A stretch of 64,000 bases of DNA from Xiphydria camelus (Eukaryota > Arthropoda > Insecta > Hymenoptera > Xiphydriidae): NCBI GenBank assembly GCA_963678675.1, contig OY783196.1, positions 31,474,827-31,538,826 of the forward strand, read 5' to 3'. Positions 13,669 through 26,278 of this stretch are shown here, in pieces. Under the pieces are notes generated by a model. That model was not told where the DNA came from, searched no databases, and saw only the letters and a program-made list of their open reading frames with translations. Position numbers and translations under genes: made by a program. Numbering within the stretch: the stretch's first letter is position 1; every line of letters begins with the position of its first letter.

Positions 13669-14655
13669 ATCCCGACTGCAGAAATCCCACGACCCTCGAT
13701 CGATCCTTCATCTCGTCGGACGCTGCCCCGTGAGGTGTACGTATACATAACCCGGCATTTACTCGATGCGTGGCTACTCGTCCATTCTCATCTCCTTCGT
13801 AAAAATTCCTTCGCCGTTGCGCGTGGAATCCCTACTCGAATCGATATGGTTTTCCGCATCGAGTTTCGCAATGGAAAGCCTCCCTTTCGCGGCCACTCCC
13901 CTCGACACCGAAGCAACTCCAATTCCTGAGGGGAAGCCCCCACGCCCTGGCAAATTGAATGTCAATGCCAACCACCGCGGCGCAGGTCGCGTCACGGTAA
14001 CCTCGCGCTCATCGCCGTGAATAAAAGTATACACGAAACGTATAAGATCGTGACGGTTCTATTGTGCGCGCGGATCTCCCCTGCCCTCGCGTGTATGTTC
14101 TCGCGATAAAAAAATTGCCGAGGACGGCAAGGTGGAAGTAGCGCCGCACCGCGCTCGAAATTCGTTGTCGCACGATCGACTCTCCGCGACGACTGCGGCG
14201 CGTTTGGATCGAAAAGTGGAGATTCGAAGGAGAGAGTCCAAGAACGGAGGGCTCGCGTTCGAAGCGTTCCAACGTGGATTTTCGTCGACGAGAAGCGAAA
14301 TGAAAATTCTCTTGCTCGCGACGGGGCTGCAATATTTGCCCTTTCGCTCGGGTCGAGCGACGTTGAGTAGACACTCAAAAGGGGTCGCCATTGTCATCGT
14401 ACACGGCGGAGAGAGAGTCAACCTTCCTATATGAAGCAAGAATAATGCGCGCGATACAGTGACGCCGTAATAATTCGAATAACGTAATCACTGCGTTTAC
14501 TTTTCGTTGTATAAAATAATATCTAGGTAAATTACGACAATTCGAAATGGATAAAAAGTGTACAGCTAATCAAGTAAATGCAATTTATATGTAGTATATA
14601 TATCGGTCCTTTGGCGCCTACTAGTTTTCTTGTAAAAAAGTTAACCATACCTTCG

Positions 14656-14763
14656 TGACGACGCCACGATGGCAATCGCAACTTTGGTATACGATACGAC
14701 GTAATGACGAAGTACATAAAGGGTTGAAGCTTTTTCTCCTTCGCGCGACGAAGGTAAAGAGCC
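14656..14763 (+). repeat. Diverged direct repeat, copy 1, with CCTTCG/CGAAGG hairpin
   Basis: The block from GACGACGCCACGA through ATACGA, CGTAATGACGAAGTACATAA, AGGGTTGAAGCTTTTT and CCTTCG..CGAAGG to AGAGCC is repeated 378 bases downstream. The two copies share the hairpin and the AGGGTTGAAGCTTTTT core exactly. Function unknown. Confidence 0.6.
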
Positions 14764-15033
14764 GCACGATCAGACAAACGGTCCGTTCGATGTAGATCAC
14801 ATCGTTACCCGTAAACTTCAAACCGCGCGAAGCTCGTGTAATACTTTTTTAGAGATCACTTTTCGACCCGAAAAAAACTTCGAATCGGTGTCAGTGAAGA
14901 GCTCACACGTAACGAGATAATCGCGACTCAACTGGGCGGGACGAGATAAACGAAAAAACCCCGTTCCACCCCGAGCAACACGTCTGCGCCGTGCCGATAG
15001 GAGGCGTTATTTTAAAAGGGACAACGACCCCCG

Positions 15034-15134
15034 CGACGACGCCACGACGAGAACCGAGTATACGACACGGCGTAATAACGAAGTAAATAAAGGGTTGAAG
15101 CTTTTTGCCTTCGCCCGACGAAGGCAAAAGAGCC
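15034..15134 (+). repeat. Diverged direct repeat, copy 2, with an 11-bp stem hairpin
   Basis: This is the second copy of the block at 14656. It contains AATAAAGGGTTGAAGCTTTT followed by TTTTGCCTTCG..CGAAGGCAAAA, a perfect 11-bp stem with a 4-base loop (CCCG, 15115-15118). The stem is longer here than in copy 1. It may be a local duplication or two copies of a short dispersed repeat. Confidence 0.6.
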
Positions 15135-16422
15135 ACGCGCTTGAGGCGAGGGAAGTGGCTCGCCCGAGCGACTCTCGCGCGGCACACGCGAGGCAACACC
15201 CCTTATCTTTGCTCGCGGGGTCGCCTCCTGGCGTGCTTTGCGTTATCTCGCGCAAGACTCACCCGAGCGCGAGGCGTGTCATCTTCTGTGATTTATTCGC
15301 GTCCGGCAGAGACACACACCACCCGCCTCGAATCGGGCATTATTTTCCAGATTATTTGAATCGCAGACACCCGATACACGCGCGCGTCGGCCATAAATTA
15401 GGGTGCCAGCGGTACGAGTGGAAGAGGGCGTTGGTCGAGGCTGCCCGCGAGTCATATCGCTCTGTCGCTAAGGGACGTCGAAGAGAGGAACCTCGCGACG
15501 ATAGCCTCGATGGTGATTTCATTTGCCGCCCCGAAGATTTATTCCTCTCGGGCACACGAGGGTTATGCTCGGGGCTTTCCTCGCGTCTCTCTTTCCACCG
15601 TTCCCTTCTTCCTCCTCTCTTCTCCCGAAATCCACTGGCGAGAGAATTTCATACACACAGTTTTTCACTCCCTCGCGCAAGACCATCCTCGGTACTGCCG
15701 AGACGAGGAAATGCTTTCTCATCGGACCGCGACCCTGCCGGATGAGCGCGCGATCCGGTTCTCGTTGTCGTACCTGCCGGCCGCGAGAAAATTGTCCTTT
15801 CCGGGAGGATGAGGAGGGAGTAGCCAGTGGCGAGTAAGAGGGGAGAGGAATCTCCGATCCTCTCTGGGAGATCCTCGCGAGGGGGAACAGTCTTTTGTTT
15901 TTCTTGGGTAAAATGTTATATTATATTTCTGTATCCGCGGGGCAGAGGTACATTCGCGCGGGGGGTCGTTTAAATGCCTGCAAACGGAAAGAGAGATTTA
16001 CGGACCCTCGCTCGTACGTATACGACCGAGTATTCGCCGCGGACGTAGTTCGCAGGAGCGAATGTAATGAAAATTAAATTACATCCCTTCCGTTTGCACG
16101 CCTTTTCCCTGTACGCACCGTTCCAAGTGGAAATCTTTTGAAATTTTGACGCAACGGAAAATCCGGATGATCCCGTTTCCAGTCCAGCTTATCGGATATA
16201 TTCATAGTGATTACACCGATCGTCCGTAGCTACACCTACCTCGGGTGTCGCGCCATTATCATTCGCCACGCTTCGCATGCTTCGAACGTGATTCGTATCG
16301 CGCCTAGTGCGGTGCGCTACCCGCGAGGATTACGCGATCCCACATCTCAGGAATTTGCCTTGATCGATGATGCGGCGAGTCGCGGATTCGGACCCTTCGA
16401 TAAGTAAGAGAATAAAATCCCG

Positions 16423-16424
<2 letters not shown>

Positions 16425-16454
<30 letters not shown>
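16425..16454. repeat. (CT)15 microsatellite
   Basis: Uninterrupted CT run of 30 bases. Confidence 0.97.
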
Positions 16455-16457
<3 letters not shown>

Positions 16458-17289
16458 GTCTCTCCGAAACTGATATTAACCACGAGGAACCGCGTGTGTC
16501 GGACAGATACGCGTGGGGCCTCGAAATGAGAAAAGCAATCGATATCGATGGGTGTATTTCAAAAATGTAGGTATTCCGTTATTTTCACGAGTGGTTAATT
16601 TCACGTGGAATTCCATGAACATAAACAGAGACGAGTATGCCTACGAGGCGTCGCTTACGGCCGACGATAAGCCGGCCGTAAGCCAGTTTGAGCAGATTTC
16701 GAATCGTTCTCCTTCACGCCCAATATCGACCGTATAAGATGTGGTGATGGGACTGTCTACTGATAACGCACCTCGTTTCACGAATGCCGTACGAGCGTGC
16801 GTGTCGTCCGTCGTGCGTAGAGTTATCGCACACTCGCGATAGAACGGAGAGTAAAATAACGCGCTTTTGTACCGATCTCTGCCGTCGTTACCGTTCGAGA
16901 ATCGAGTACCTATTCATCGACGATAAAGAAACGGAGAAACTCACGGAAACTTTAAAGTTTATAGAAAGTTTCCGCGAAAGTGAGAAAGGGAGGGAGGAAA
17001 AACTTTCGTGTACGGAAAAAAATATGTGTTATACGTACGTTTTCACCCTGTACCTGCTCCTACTACAATCAATGAAATATGGAGCTTCGCGTCTCATATT
17101 GCATTCCATTTTCATCGCGATTGAATTACGCGGGCGAGTCTAATTATTAAAATATGTGTCCTTACGCAGCAATTATCGATTCAATTTATTCAACCACACC
17201 GATGTAGTTATGCGTACGATAGATAATAATTAATTACCATCGAATTACGGTTCTACGGATATTTTATAGATCTCCCTTACACCGCGGTA

Positions 17290-17454
17290 TACAAACTGTC
17301 CCTTTCAATACACGCCAGCGTGGCGGGTTGCATATCGGTTATCCGCCTTGCGCCAGACACAGGCGCCACAGGCGCATGGCCCCTGCAGCGGATCGGAGGC
17401 GTCAACCGATATGCAACCCGCCACGCTGGCGTGTATAGCGGGGGACAGTCTGTA
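17290..17454. mobile_element. 165-bp hairpin MITE with TA target duplication
   Basis: Nearly the whole element folds back. The inner arms (17310-17340 and 17404-17434) are perfect 31-bp inverted repeats beginning ACACGCCAGCGTGGCGGGTT. The outer arms extend to TACAAACTGTCCC / TACAGACTGTCCC. TA dinucleotides flank both ends (17288-17289, 17455-17456), which suggests Tc1/mariner-type mobilisation. The central loop is GC-rich and non-coding. The perfect inner arms suggest recent insertion or conversion. Confidence 0.78.
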
Positions 17455-19093
17455 TACGTATTAATCGTGGTGGTAGTGAATTTCCGTCCACCTCTCTCTT
17501 TAACAATTTCACATTAAATAATTAATCAACATATAGAGCATGCAGGGGTATAAGGTTCATTTATATCCGGCCTCTGCAAAATAATAATGCAACATTTCGC
17601 GCATTAATCGACCGGGATTTCGAATAGTGATTTCTCGACACACGATATCCCAAGGGAACGTTGGGTTTGTGATTACGAAATGGACGATTTAAAGCGTATT
17701 CTGAAAAATAGAAATTATTCTCCATAATGTTATTCGTTCCGTTTTTCATGTTGCATCGGTACCTCGAAGTACCTACTGCTAAGAATAATGGAACTAAAAA
17801 AATGTGTTTGAATTTTATGATAAAATTCTATTTGAAACGTAACAGCGCTCTCCTCCCGATTCCGTTATCCTTTTTCATTCTCCACGCGTTCGCGAGGGAA
17901 AGCAGCTGCGATGTAGCCAAAGTGTCGTCGTGAAATTGAAGTTATACAATATAAACGGGGGCGTAACGGGCGTCCTTCGAAATTTCTTCGTTCCACGTGG
18001 CAAGTATCGGAGCAATTTCTCGGTAACGGTACCGCGAAACGTTGCAATTTCTGAGTCTCACCGACGCGGTGGGAGCTTTCAGTGCACCCGAAAGCAAAGA
18101 AGGCCGCTTTCCGCACGGAGCGACGGCATCTATAGCTCGGTATTGTTTTCCATGTCTCGGTATACCTGTAAGGAGAATTAGGGATCATTGAGATACATTG
18201 CTGAGAAAAGTAGAATGCACCACGAGAACGCTTGATAACGGCGGAAAAAGCGATGCTTGTATATTTTATGAAATATCCCGTCGAAAACTTTTTTAATCAA
18301 GGGTAAACTCTGGAAAATGGACTATAGAGTGCTCTTTCTTACTTATTATACGATAAGATAAACAATCCATTAATTTCAGTATATTTTCTATTCAACGTGG
18401 TTTTTATATAGCTCATCTTACGTAAAGAAAATAGAGCAGCATCTCTCTCTATGTATATACTCGTAGTAGACCATCGACCAAACATTATACATATCTCACT
18501 TTCAAACTTGTAGCAGAAACAAATTTTATTTGAAATAAAAATTACTTCTCGCAAGAGAAACGTTACGAAATACCCGAGCCGATTGAGTGGATACCTATAA
18601 TGGTCACGTGGAGTGCTCGGCAGGCCATGAATAATTCGATAAACGACCTTTGGTCGAACGGCTGTTCGATTTTGTCGGTCGAGTTGTGGTGGTCTGCAGC
18701 GATACGAAATTGAGTGCATAACAGTTCGGTGAATGCTCACGGATTCGCTGGAATCCAACGGAATTTTGCGCGAGTTCTAGATTCGCTTATCCCGATTAAA
18801 ATTTGAATCGACCTTGAAACATCCCTTAAAATATAGAGAGAAAGCTACCTCCGAATAGTCTCGATCTCGTCGCCACTGAAGGAGAAAGAAAAATTCGTCC
18901 AACGGATAGCGTTGAAGCTGATACATTTATTAAACGAAAATTTATACACGTACCTAACGTCCTCCTCATCCGTTGATCCTATTGCCAAAAAGAAGGGCGA
19001 GGAGGCAGCAGACGCTCGTGCGAGTTCGAGGGCTCTTTCACGAGGGGAAGGAACATCGATCCGCTTTCAATTCCCAAAAATTTGTTACGACCG

Positions 19094-19097
<4 letters not shown>

Positions 19098-19150
<53 letters not shown>
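19098..19150. repeat. (CT)26 microsatellite
   Basis: Uninterrupted CT run of 53 bases, 156 bases before a (GA)n run. Confidence 0.98.
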
Positions 19151-19152
<2 letters not shown>

Positions 19153-19303
19153 GAGAGGATTTTACTTTTACACGGGGGTTCGTCTTCCTACGCCGAGTGT
19201 AGATGAAACGAGAGACTGATACTTTCGATATTGGATTCCGAACCGACGAACGAACTTTAAACCGCTCTAGAGTCTTTCGGTATACGGTCGGTTATTTACA
19301 TCC

Positions 19304-19306
<3 letters not shown>

Positions 19307-19348
<42 letters not shown>
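19307..19348. repeat. (GA)21 microsatellite
   Basis: Uninterrupted GA run of 42 bases. It is complementary to the CT run at 19098, so the two could pair across the 156-base spacer. Confidence 0.98.
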
Positions 19349-19350
<2 letters not shown>

Positions 19351-21353
19351 CGCATCAAGGACACACTCTCGCTATTCGAGGAATTTTCGCGGTATTCCTA
19401 TAGTAGAGTGCCTTTAAATAAAAAATCTATCATGACCAATGTCCCAATAACCTCGTAAATGCCGTCAATCGGGTCATGGAAGCCCCACGCGCTCAGTTAA
19501 ATAAATGTGTCAACGGCGATGCATTTCACACTGCATTACATAACTCGAGTAGAGGTCGTCGCGAGTATTTGTAATTCCGACGCGTATGGGTAAATATATC
19601 AGAGTAGAAAAAAATATCGCGGGTACACGCGAAGCTTTTGTATAAAAAGTACGTAAACACGTTATCTGTGAGGTGAAACCGATACACGAGATACCCGGGA
19701 TTGTATACCTTTCGTACTCGAGGGATGCGATCCATTATCACGTTTCCCGGATACTTTGACACTACCCCTGTTAATAATTCAGATCGAAGCCCCTGCGACC
19801 GATGGATCCCTTAACCTTTCCGATTTTATCACCAGCTTTTATCCGCGAAAATCCCATTAAATCGACTTTCATACCTCGCCCGGGTGATGATACCGTCGAT
19901 ACCGTCTCCTTATCGTTTGCTCGTTCTAAAATTGATGAACAGATTACGGGTAATAAGTGAAACTTATCCAGATGCTAACGATATCAAAATACGATCGAAT
20001 CCATTCTCAAAATACCCCGAAACTTTCCGTCGATCCCTACTGCGGGCGCGTTACAGTGATCGTGCCAGTTATCTCAGATCGTGCACGGCTCGCGTGCACT
20101 GCACCGGCACCGATGTGTGCATCATTCCCCTCGCGTGTGTTATATCGGGAGAAGGGTGTGAGTACCGCGAGGGGTGCAAGGGCGGTCGTCATATCCTGAA
20201 GATAACGCTATCGGACGAGTGAATTAAACGCATGCACCGCCCTTCGCGTTTACCGAACGCGAGTGGGTACCTAGTCGAGCCGAAGCCCCATTCGACGCCG
20301 AGCGTCGGCTAGCCCGACGCGCCGTGAACATTTTTCGCGCTCGCCTCGCCGCAGCTTACCATCCCCAAGCTCTTTTCCTCCGGTCCTCCGGACGTTCCGC
20401 GCGGAAACAATTTCTATTCGACGCGAGGATTCGTGATTACGGCAGAGAGACACCCCGTTTTACTTCGCCCTGCCAAAGAGCGCTGCTCCGCCGGCATTCC
20501 GCTCCGCTTTTCCACGTTTTCTACGGCACCTCCATCCGAAGAAATCTCTTTGCGAGGTTTTCTTTTTATTTTACGTCACACTCTTGCTCCCGCGATCTAA
20601 CGAATGTCGACGCGACGTAAAATGCTAATGAAATTAACACCTCCTCCATATCGAAGGAAATTAACCCCTCCGTCGAAATTCTCCAATACGTTGGTGTATT
20701 TGAAATAGGAAGGTGAGCAAGATGACTAATTACTTTACGAGTACCTGCTTCAGTTTTCTTTGTTTGGAAAGTTTTTCGGAAGAATTTACGTTTTTGTTCT
20801 TAGAGTGACATTTGTGTCATACGAGAGGAGTTTTTGTATCTCGAGTCACTCAAGGAAGAGTAGGTACACGCGAAGAGTGTATAAAGCTTATTTTAGAATA
20901 CGGTAAAATAAAATACATTCTCTTTTCCATGAAATAGTGGACGGAGAAGGTGCAATTTTTTTTTTCCATCAACTTTTAGACCAGAGCAACTGCCATCGCT
21001 ATAGTATGCAACCCGCATCGCGAGAAATTATTTCTCACCGCATACCCGCTCGTTTTACTCCACTATCCTCTACATATTTAACGTCGCGTGAATCGAACTA
21101 CGAGGTAAATAATTGAAAGGAATAAGATCGCGCTAAGGAAAAAAAAGGGGTGTTTCACTTTTCTTTAATTATAATTACAATAATTACTGCAACTTCCTTC
21201 GAAATCGTTTATCGGATGGTATCGGAGAAAGGAGTTGGGTTCAATGAGAAACGATATTACGGCGGCAGTCGGCTTTGAGAGTTCTTTCGAAAGTCGCTAC
21301 CGGAAATGACGTCTAAGCGGATTTCTGCGGGAAGCTGTACGAATCGGTGGTTG

Positions 21354-21394
21354 GTTCTTCTTCTTCTTCTTCTTCTCCTCCTCTTCTTTCTTCC
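21354..21394. repeat. (TTC)n microsatellite
   Basis: TTC/CTC trinucleotide run; it encodes only a spurious poly-Leu stretch. Confidence 0.9.
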
Positions 21395-22883
21395 CCTGTA
21401 CCGAGTGAATACACGCTGCTCTCGAAATCTCATTCACTTTCCATGCTTACGTTTTGTCATGCGACAGACTTTATGTTTCCTGCTCGCTCGCTTCCTAGAA
21501 ATAATTAAATCGAGCCCTTTTCACTTATACATTATACGCGAAGAATGTATGCGAAGAGGTAAAACATTTTTTTTTAATCTAGCGCGAATCGTTCAGCTCT
21601 ATTTCGATGATAGAGAATGCATCATTGACTTCGAGCGGCGAGCAACAAGATGTCTGCAGCGGTCCCGTCGAACGATACGTACGAGATACCGCCCGAAGAA
21701 GGAAACGCTCTAAAGCCAATCTACAGGATAAGAGGAAGAAGAACTCGAGGAAGAACTAGAGAATTGGTAAGAGGAACCTCTCTCGATTCCAATCACGTCG
21801 GTTAGCTATCGTTAGCACCCTCCGCGAGGTCGTCCCGATGCTTCGGTTACCGGCCGTGCGCGTATAGTTACGGTCTAGTTGCGCATTGACCTACATCGAT
21901 TTGTCGATAATGAAACACTGTCCCCGATAACTCTCTTAATACACCCGCTGATTATAAATGATCAGGTATCCAGTGACTCGTTTACCGCAATTAGAAACGA
22001 GGTTAACTGGTCGGTTTTCCGCTTGCTGTCAAAGCTGTCCAGAGAAACGCAGTCGGAATTGTCAGTAAAATTAAGAAATAGCGAAAGAGCGAACGAGAAT
22101 TAAATAACGAAGAAGAAATACATAGATAAACTCATCATTTTCTTGATTGCTGAGAATTTAAAACCTAAATAATTAATCATCGATTTTAACGTGCAGAAAT
22201 CGGTCATTCAATTTTTCATCTCACGGGACGGTCGTAACACACGGGGGACTATACACACGGTCGCGTAAAATTACGACACACACTCACTAATTTTCCCGCC
22301 CGATAATCCGTTATCCCCTGCACAGACTACTAATCCCGGTTCGCGGCTCTCCCGGTACCCCATCGGCCAGCCAAACCCTCCCGCATCTACCCTCGTCTAG
22401 TCTCTCAACCCCGGGTATACCTATGTGCGTACTTTTAGCCACTCGAATATCGTCGCGCCTACAATATGACACGAAAAGAGACGTGCTAAAGGAAAAGAAA
22501 GAATGTTTTTATATTAACGAACGCGTTTGCAATTATTATCAACATTTATTTCATTATTTTATTGCGTAGGTACGTTAAAGTATAATTAGTTCGATACGTC
22601 CGTTTGTTTGGGAGCTGAAAATGAAAGGAACGGTAGAATAGCATTGACGACTAGCCTCGGGTCTCTGCATCGTCGTCGTCGTCGTCTCGTATACGCCTCG
22701 ACGTGCCTACGTGGTAGTATTATATATACTCGTATGTGTGACACGGACGAGGGAAGCTCCCCAGGGACCTTATTAGTTGACAAAGGTGGAACAAATTCGT
22801 CAAAATCACGCGATGGAGTTGCAAAGTACCGTGGCATTTCCAGGAACCGTACATAAGGAATCACCAAGGCCGCTTTTTACATA

Positions 22884-23220
22884 TAGGGCAGTCTAGAGAA
22901 CCGCACCATTTCCTCTTTTGCGGATATATTTCTCGTTAAAAAATGTACCCTCCTACTTTTAACGTATTTTGAATTATTTACGTCTAAGGTTGACCCGTTA
23001 CATATTCTTCTGAAAGTTTTGAATTATTAAACATATCGTCAAATCGTTCGACACATCGATAACTAGTTTACTAAAACTGCAATTCTATGGGAAAATTTTC
23101 GATGGGAAAGAGTCTGCGTGACATTTCTCGTGAAATGATATCGAGATGGAAATACATTTTCAATTTTTTATAAGGAACATACTCGCGAGTAAAGAAGAAA
23201 GTTAATTCCACACCACCCTG
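22884..23220. mobile_element. Possible 337-bp non-autonomous DNA element
   Basis: The ends TAGGGCAGTCTAGAGAA and, inverted, CAGGGTGGTGTGGAATT are similar but imperfect, and each is adjoined by TA (22882-22883, 23221-23222). The interior is AT-rich without reading frames. CAGGGTG-type ends are frequent in insect DNA transposons. The imperfect repeat leaves this uncertain. Confidence 0.42.
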
Positions 23221-26201
23221 TATGCACGCTTATTTACTCTGTAAATGTGGGTCTATATATATATAATGTGGTTGTACGAGGACTGCATAATAATGAGAGA
23301 CGTCGGTATATGGATGGTGACCGAGATTATATGGGGTGGCCTCGTCGTAATCCACTACCTAGCCTATCGGGAAAACCTGAATCACACCGACGCGCGTACG
23401 CACGTATATCAGTTACGAATACGGTAGGGGAAGGATGCAAAATTTATTTTCGTGACTAACGACCAAACTGAAATGTTATATAGGTACGTACCGGGTCAGG
23501 TATAAAGAATACATATTTTTTATAAATTTCGTACCATACGGGGGATAGTTTCGATGAATTAAAGCGAATGTATGCGGATGTTTTCGTTGAAGGTTCGCTT
23601 CTAACAGTCCAACTAAATCTCATCGAGAAGCTTCTAACTAGCGGGAGAGTGAGTAGAGTCGTAATTGAATGAACGATACCCACGTGCGTCGTAGGAAAGT
23701 CCAAAAGATTCCATCATGCGTGCCTCGGCGACGATAACACGATAAATTTATTATCTCGTAACGATGTGACCCGACCCGAGCTTTAATCATCTCGGCCCAG
23801 CCGTACCCCTCGTCTATCTTGCGGAACAGGAGTTGTTTTACCTAGGAGAAAAATCCCTCGGAGAAAAAGAAGATACAGCCCTTATCGCGTTACGCCTATC
23901 TCTTCAACACGGTGTGCCTCGAAATAAGAATCCCAATCCCGTTTCGCCAATATGTCGATCGTTCGATTTATAATTGGACCGATAAGAATAAAACGGGTTT
24001 AAGTCGATATTCAATGTAGTCTGCGAAAAAGCTTATTTGCTTTACTAATTGGAGGTGGAATTCTTGGTTATTCGAGTTCTTGCATAAAAAAAAAGCTCAA
24101 AGTTTCACTCACAATTCAACTCTTCGCGGTGCACGCAACAGTGCGATTGTAGTAGAAACGAACTTCGAAGAATGTAATTAATCCAAAGTTTGTGAGGAAT
24201 TAGGTACGGTAGGCTTAACGATTTATTTACAACTAAATTCAGCGCGAGAGGGTGCAACCCCCATAATTTAGAACACAATGCGGCGAATAGTTTCAGCGAC
24301 CGGCTGTTGGAACGGAGAGGCATGACTCTAGTTATACTGTAGCGCGACACCTCTCTCCTACTGCATCATTTTAGCCGTGTGCACTCATCGCGAAAGCTGT
24401 CGTTATAACCGACGTTATCAGTCCTGATCATTACTCGAGCGTGTAAAAATCTTCCGAAATTTCTAACCATAATTTTGCGGAAAGTTACTTTGTCCGCTAA
24501 TACCAACCGGGTTTAGTAGTAATAACCGGCCATAGTCCGGCCCTCGAGCAAGCGAGAACCACAATATAGCTTTTGGTCTGCGTTGTACGACTCGGGGAAA
24601 TTATAGTTCATGCCCAATTCCAAGTCCTTAACTGCGACGCCTATTACGGATAGGTACAAGTTGATTTAGCTCGAGCTTACATAGGTACGTTAACTGCGGG
24701 CGTAGCTGTTTTAACGATCACCGGAATACAACCGCGTAGTCTCCGTCGCAATTCACTGCTCCACTAATATCGTCGGTTCAGCGAAGGCTGTACGGCCGAT
24801 CGAGGCGCCTTCATTTTCACGTCGGATCGACGGCTCCCGATATATCATATAAACACACCTCTTGGTAATACCGCGCGAGTACCCGCTGGCTTACAAAGTG
24901 TATATGATCGAAATGAAAATGAGATTTCACTGGTGCACACAGTGCACACCAACCGGATACAATCTCGTCTATGCGATTTAGCAGGTGGCTGATCAGAGAC
25001 GGAATGCAATTCCGTGGTTCATCGCGAACATCGAGTTTAATCGAGTTAACGTAACGTAACCTAACTTTAGACCGAATTCGTCACTCGACGGTAACTACCG
25101 CAACGCGGTACATCGCGCGCGTATCCGTATTTATGCTCGTACGTGTACTCGTGTAAGAACGTGTTGTAAGTGTTCGTGCTCGAGCCACAGGATAATCCTC
25201 AATAGCCGCGCGTAGCCGCATCTATGGACGCGAGTGGATAGTGTCGCCTAACGCGTATAGAAGGGAACACGGTGTTGCTTAGTTTCCATGGCGAGCTGCT
25301 TCTTAATCCGGATAAGTTAGAGAGGCATGCATGCTGCGGGGATCGGTTATCCCGTGGATATACACTATATATATGTGTGTGTGTGTACCATGGTTAATGC
25401 TATAGTTTTATGCGATGTGTCGCTATTATTGAGAGAGAGATTATACGTATATAAGCATACACATATCGAGCAGAGAAAAAACAACTCCGGGCTAGTCCAC
25501 CACCTCGGTAGTGATTCCTTTTGTCCTGCAGTCGGTTTATCCACAGCACCGCTCGCACATCGGGGAACATCGGAATGATGCTTTCCCGATATTGTCATTG
25601 CGAACGTTGGCCCTGTCGGCTTTGGCGGCCAGCCAGAATTTTTCCGGAAGTCGTGGGGAAAATAAAAAGCCTCAGTGACAGCGGTCGACGACGCCCCGGA
25701 AACGGAGGGTCGTTGGAATTAGGACGTTCTTTCAGCGATTTCACTGAACGAAGGGTGCAAGGGAGAGCGGGGGAGAAGGAGAATACAACATTCACGGTAA
25801 ACAGGGGAGAAAAATCGATTAAGTCGAGCTTTCGTTGAATGTCCCGGAGTTAAAAATATTTGTCGTCGGAAGGAAAAGATCCATTTCCGAATATCGTTAT
25901 CGATTCATGCCTTGGTGAAATTCATTTTACTATTTATCGGATAATCGAATCGGTGGTTTGTCCAAGGGTGTCTCGCAAATCTAAATAATAAGATTTCGTC
26001 ACTTTCACCGTCGCTTAACTGCGTGTGGCTGATCAAGAAAACGTATACATATACATATATGTAGCTACGCCCTTTTGTCGCGATATCCTCAACGTTTATT
26101 CACTTGAAACAGATAATCGCGACATACATTTCTGCTACCTATATTTATAGGCCAATCGTGTACGAGTCTCTCCGCGTAAGTAGAAATGATTCGTGAACGG
26201 C

Positions 26202-26278
26202 TGGCCGAGTGGTATCGACGCTCATGGTCAGCCTTCCCCCAGTAGAGTAAGCTTAGAGCGGTCGGACGGTTCGACGCT
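26202..26278 (+). other. Possible tRNA-derived sequence (A- and B-box-like motifs)
   Basis: TGGCCGAGTGGT matches the type-II tRNA A box (Ser/Leu class), and GGTTCGACGCT, about 55 bases downstream, resembles a B box. The bases between do not form a proper anticodon arm and I find no acceptor stem. It could be a decayed tRNA, the head of a tRNA-derived SINE, or chance. Confidence 0.3.

Larger units (their letters stand above)
7114..14655. other. Intergenic: no gene recognised (Fas1 upstream side)
   Basis: CpG-rich non-coding DNA upstream of Fas1. Besides the repeats listed, 8324-8339 is a perfect 16-bp palindrome (TCGTATGTACATACGA) followed by another at 8343-8354. The open frames of 100-180 codons at 7.2-7.6, 11.5-12.2 and 14.0-14.4 kb overlap one another on both strands and show no domain, so they are treated as chance. 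Confidence 0.5.

Noticed and set aside
15095..15745. 216-codon plus-strand open frame
   Set aside because: It begins inside the direct-repeat hairpin, is low-complexity and Arg/Ser-rich, and several other frames are open over the same bases.
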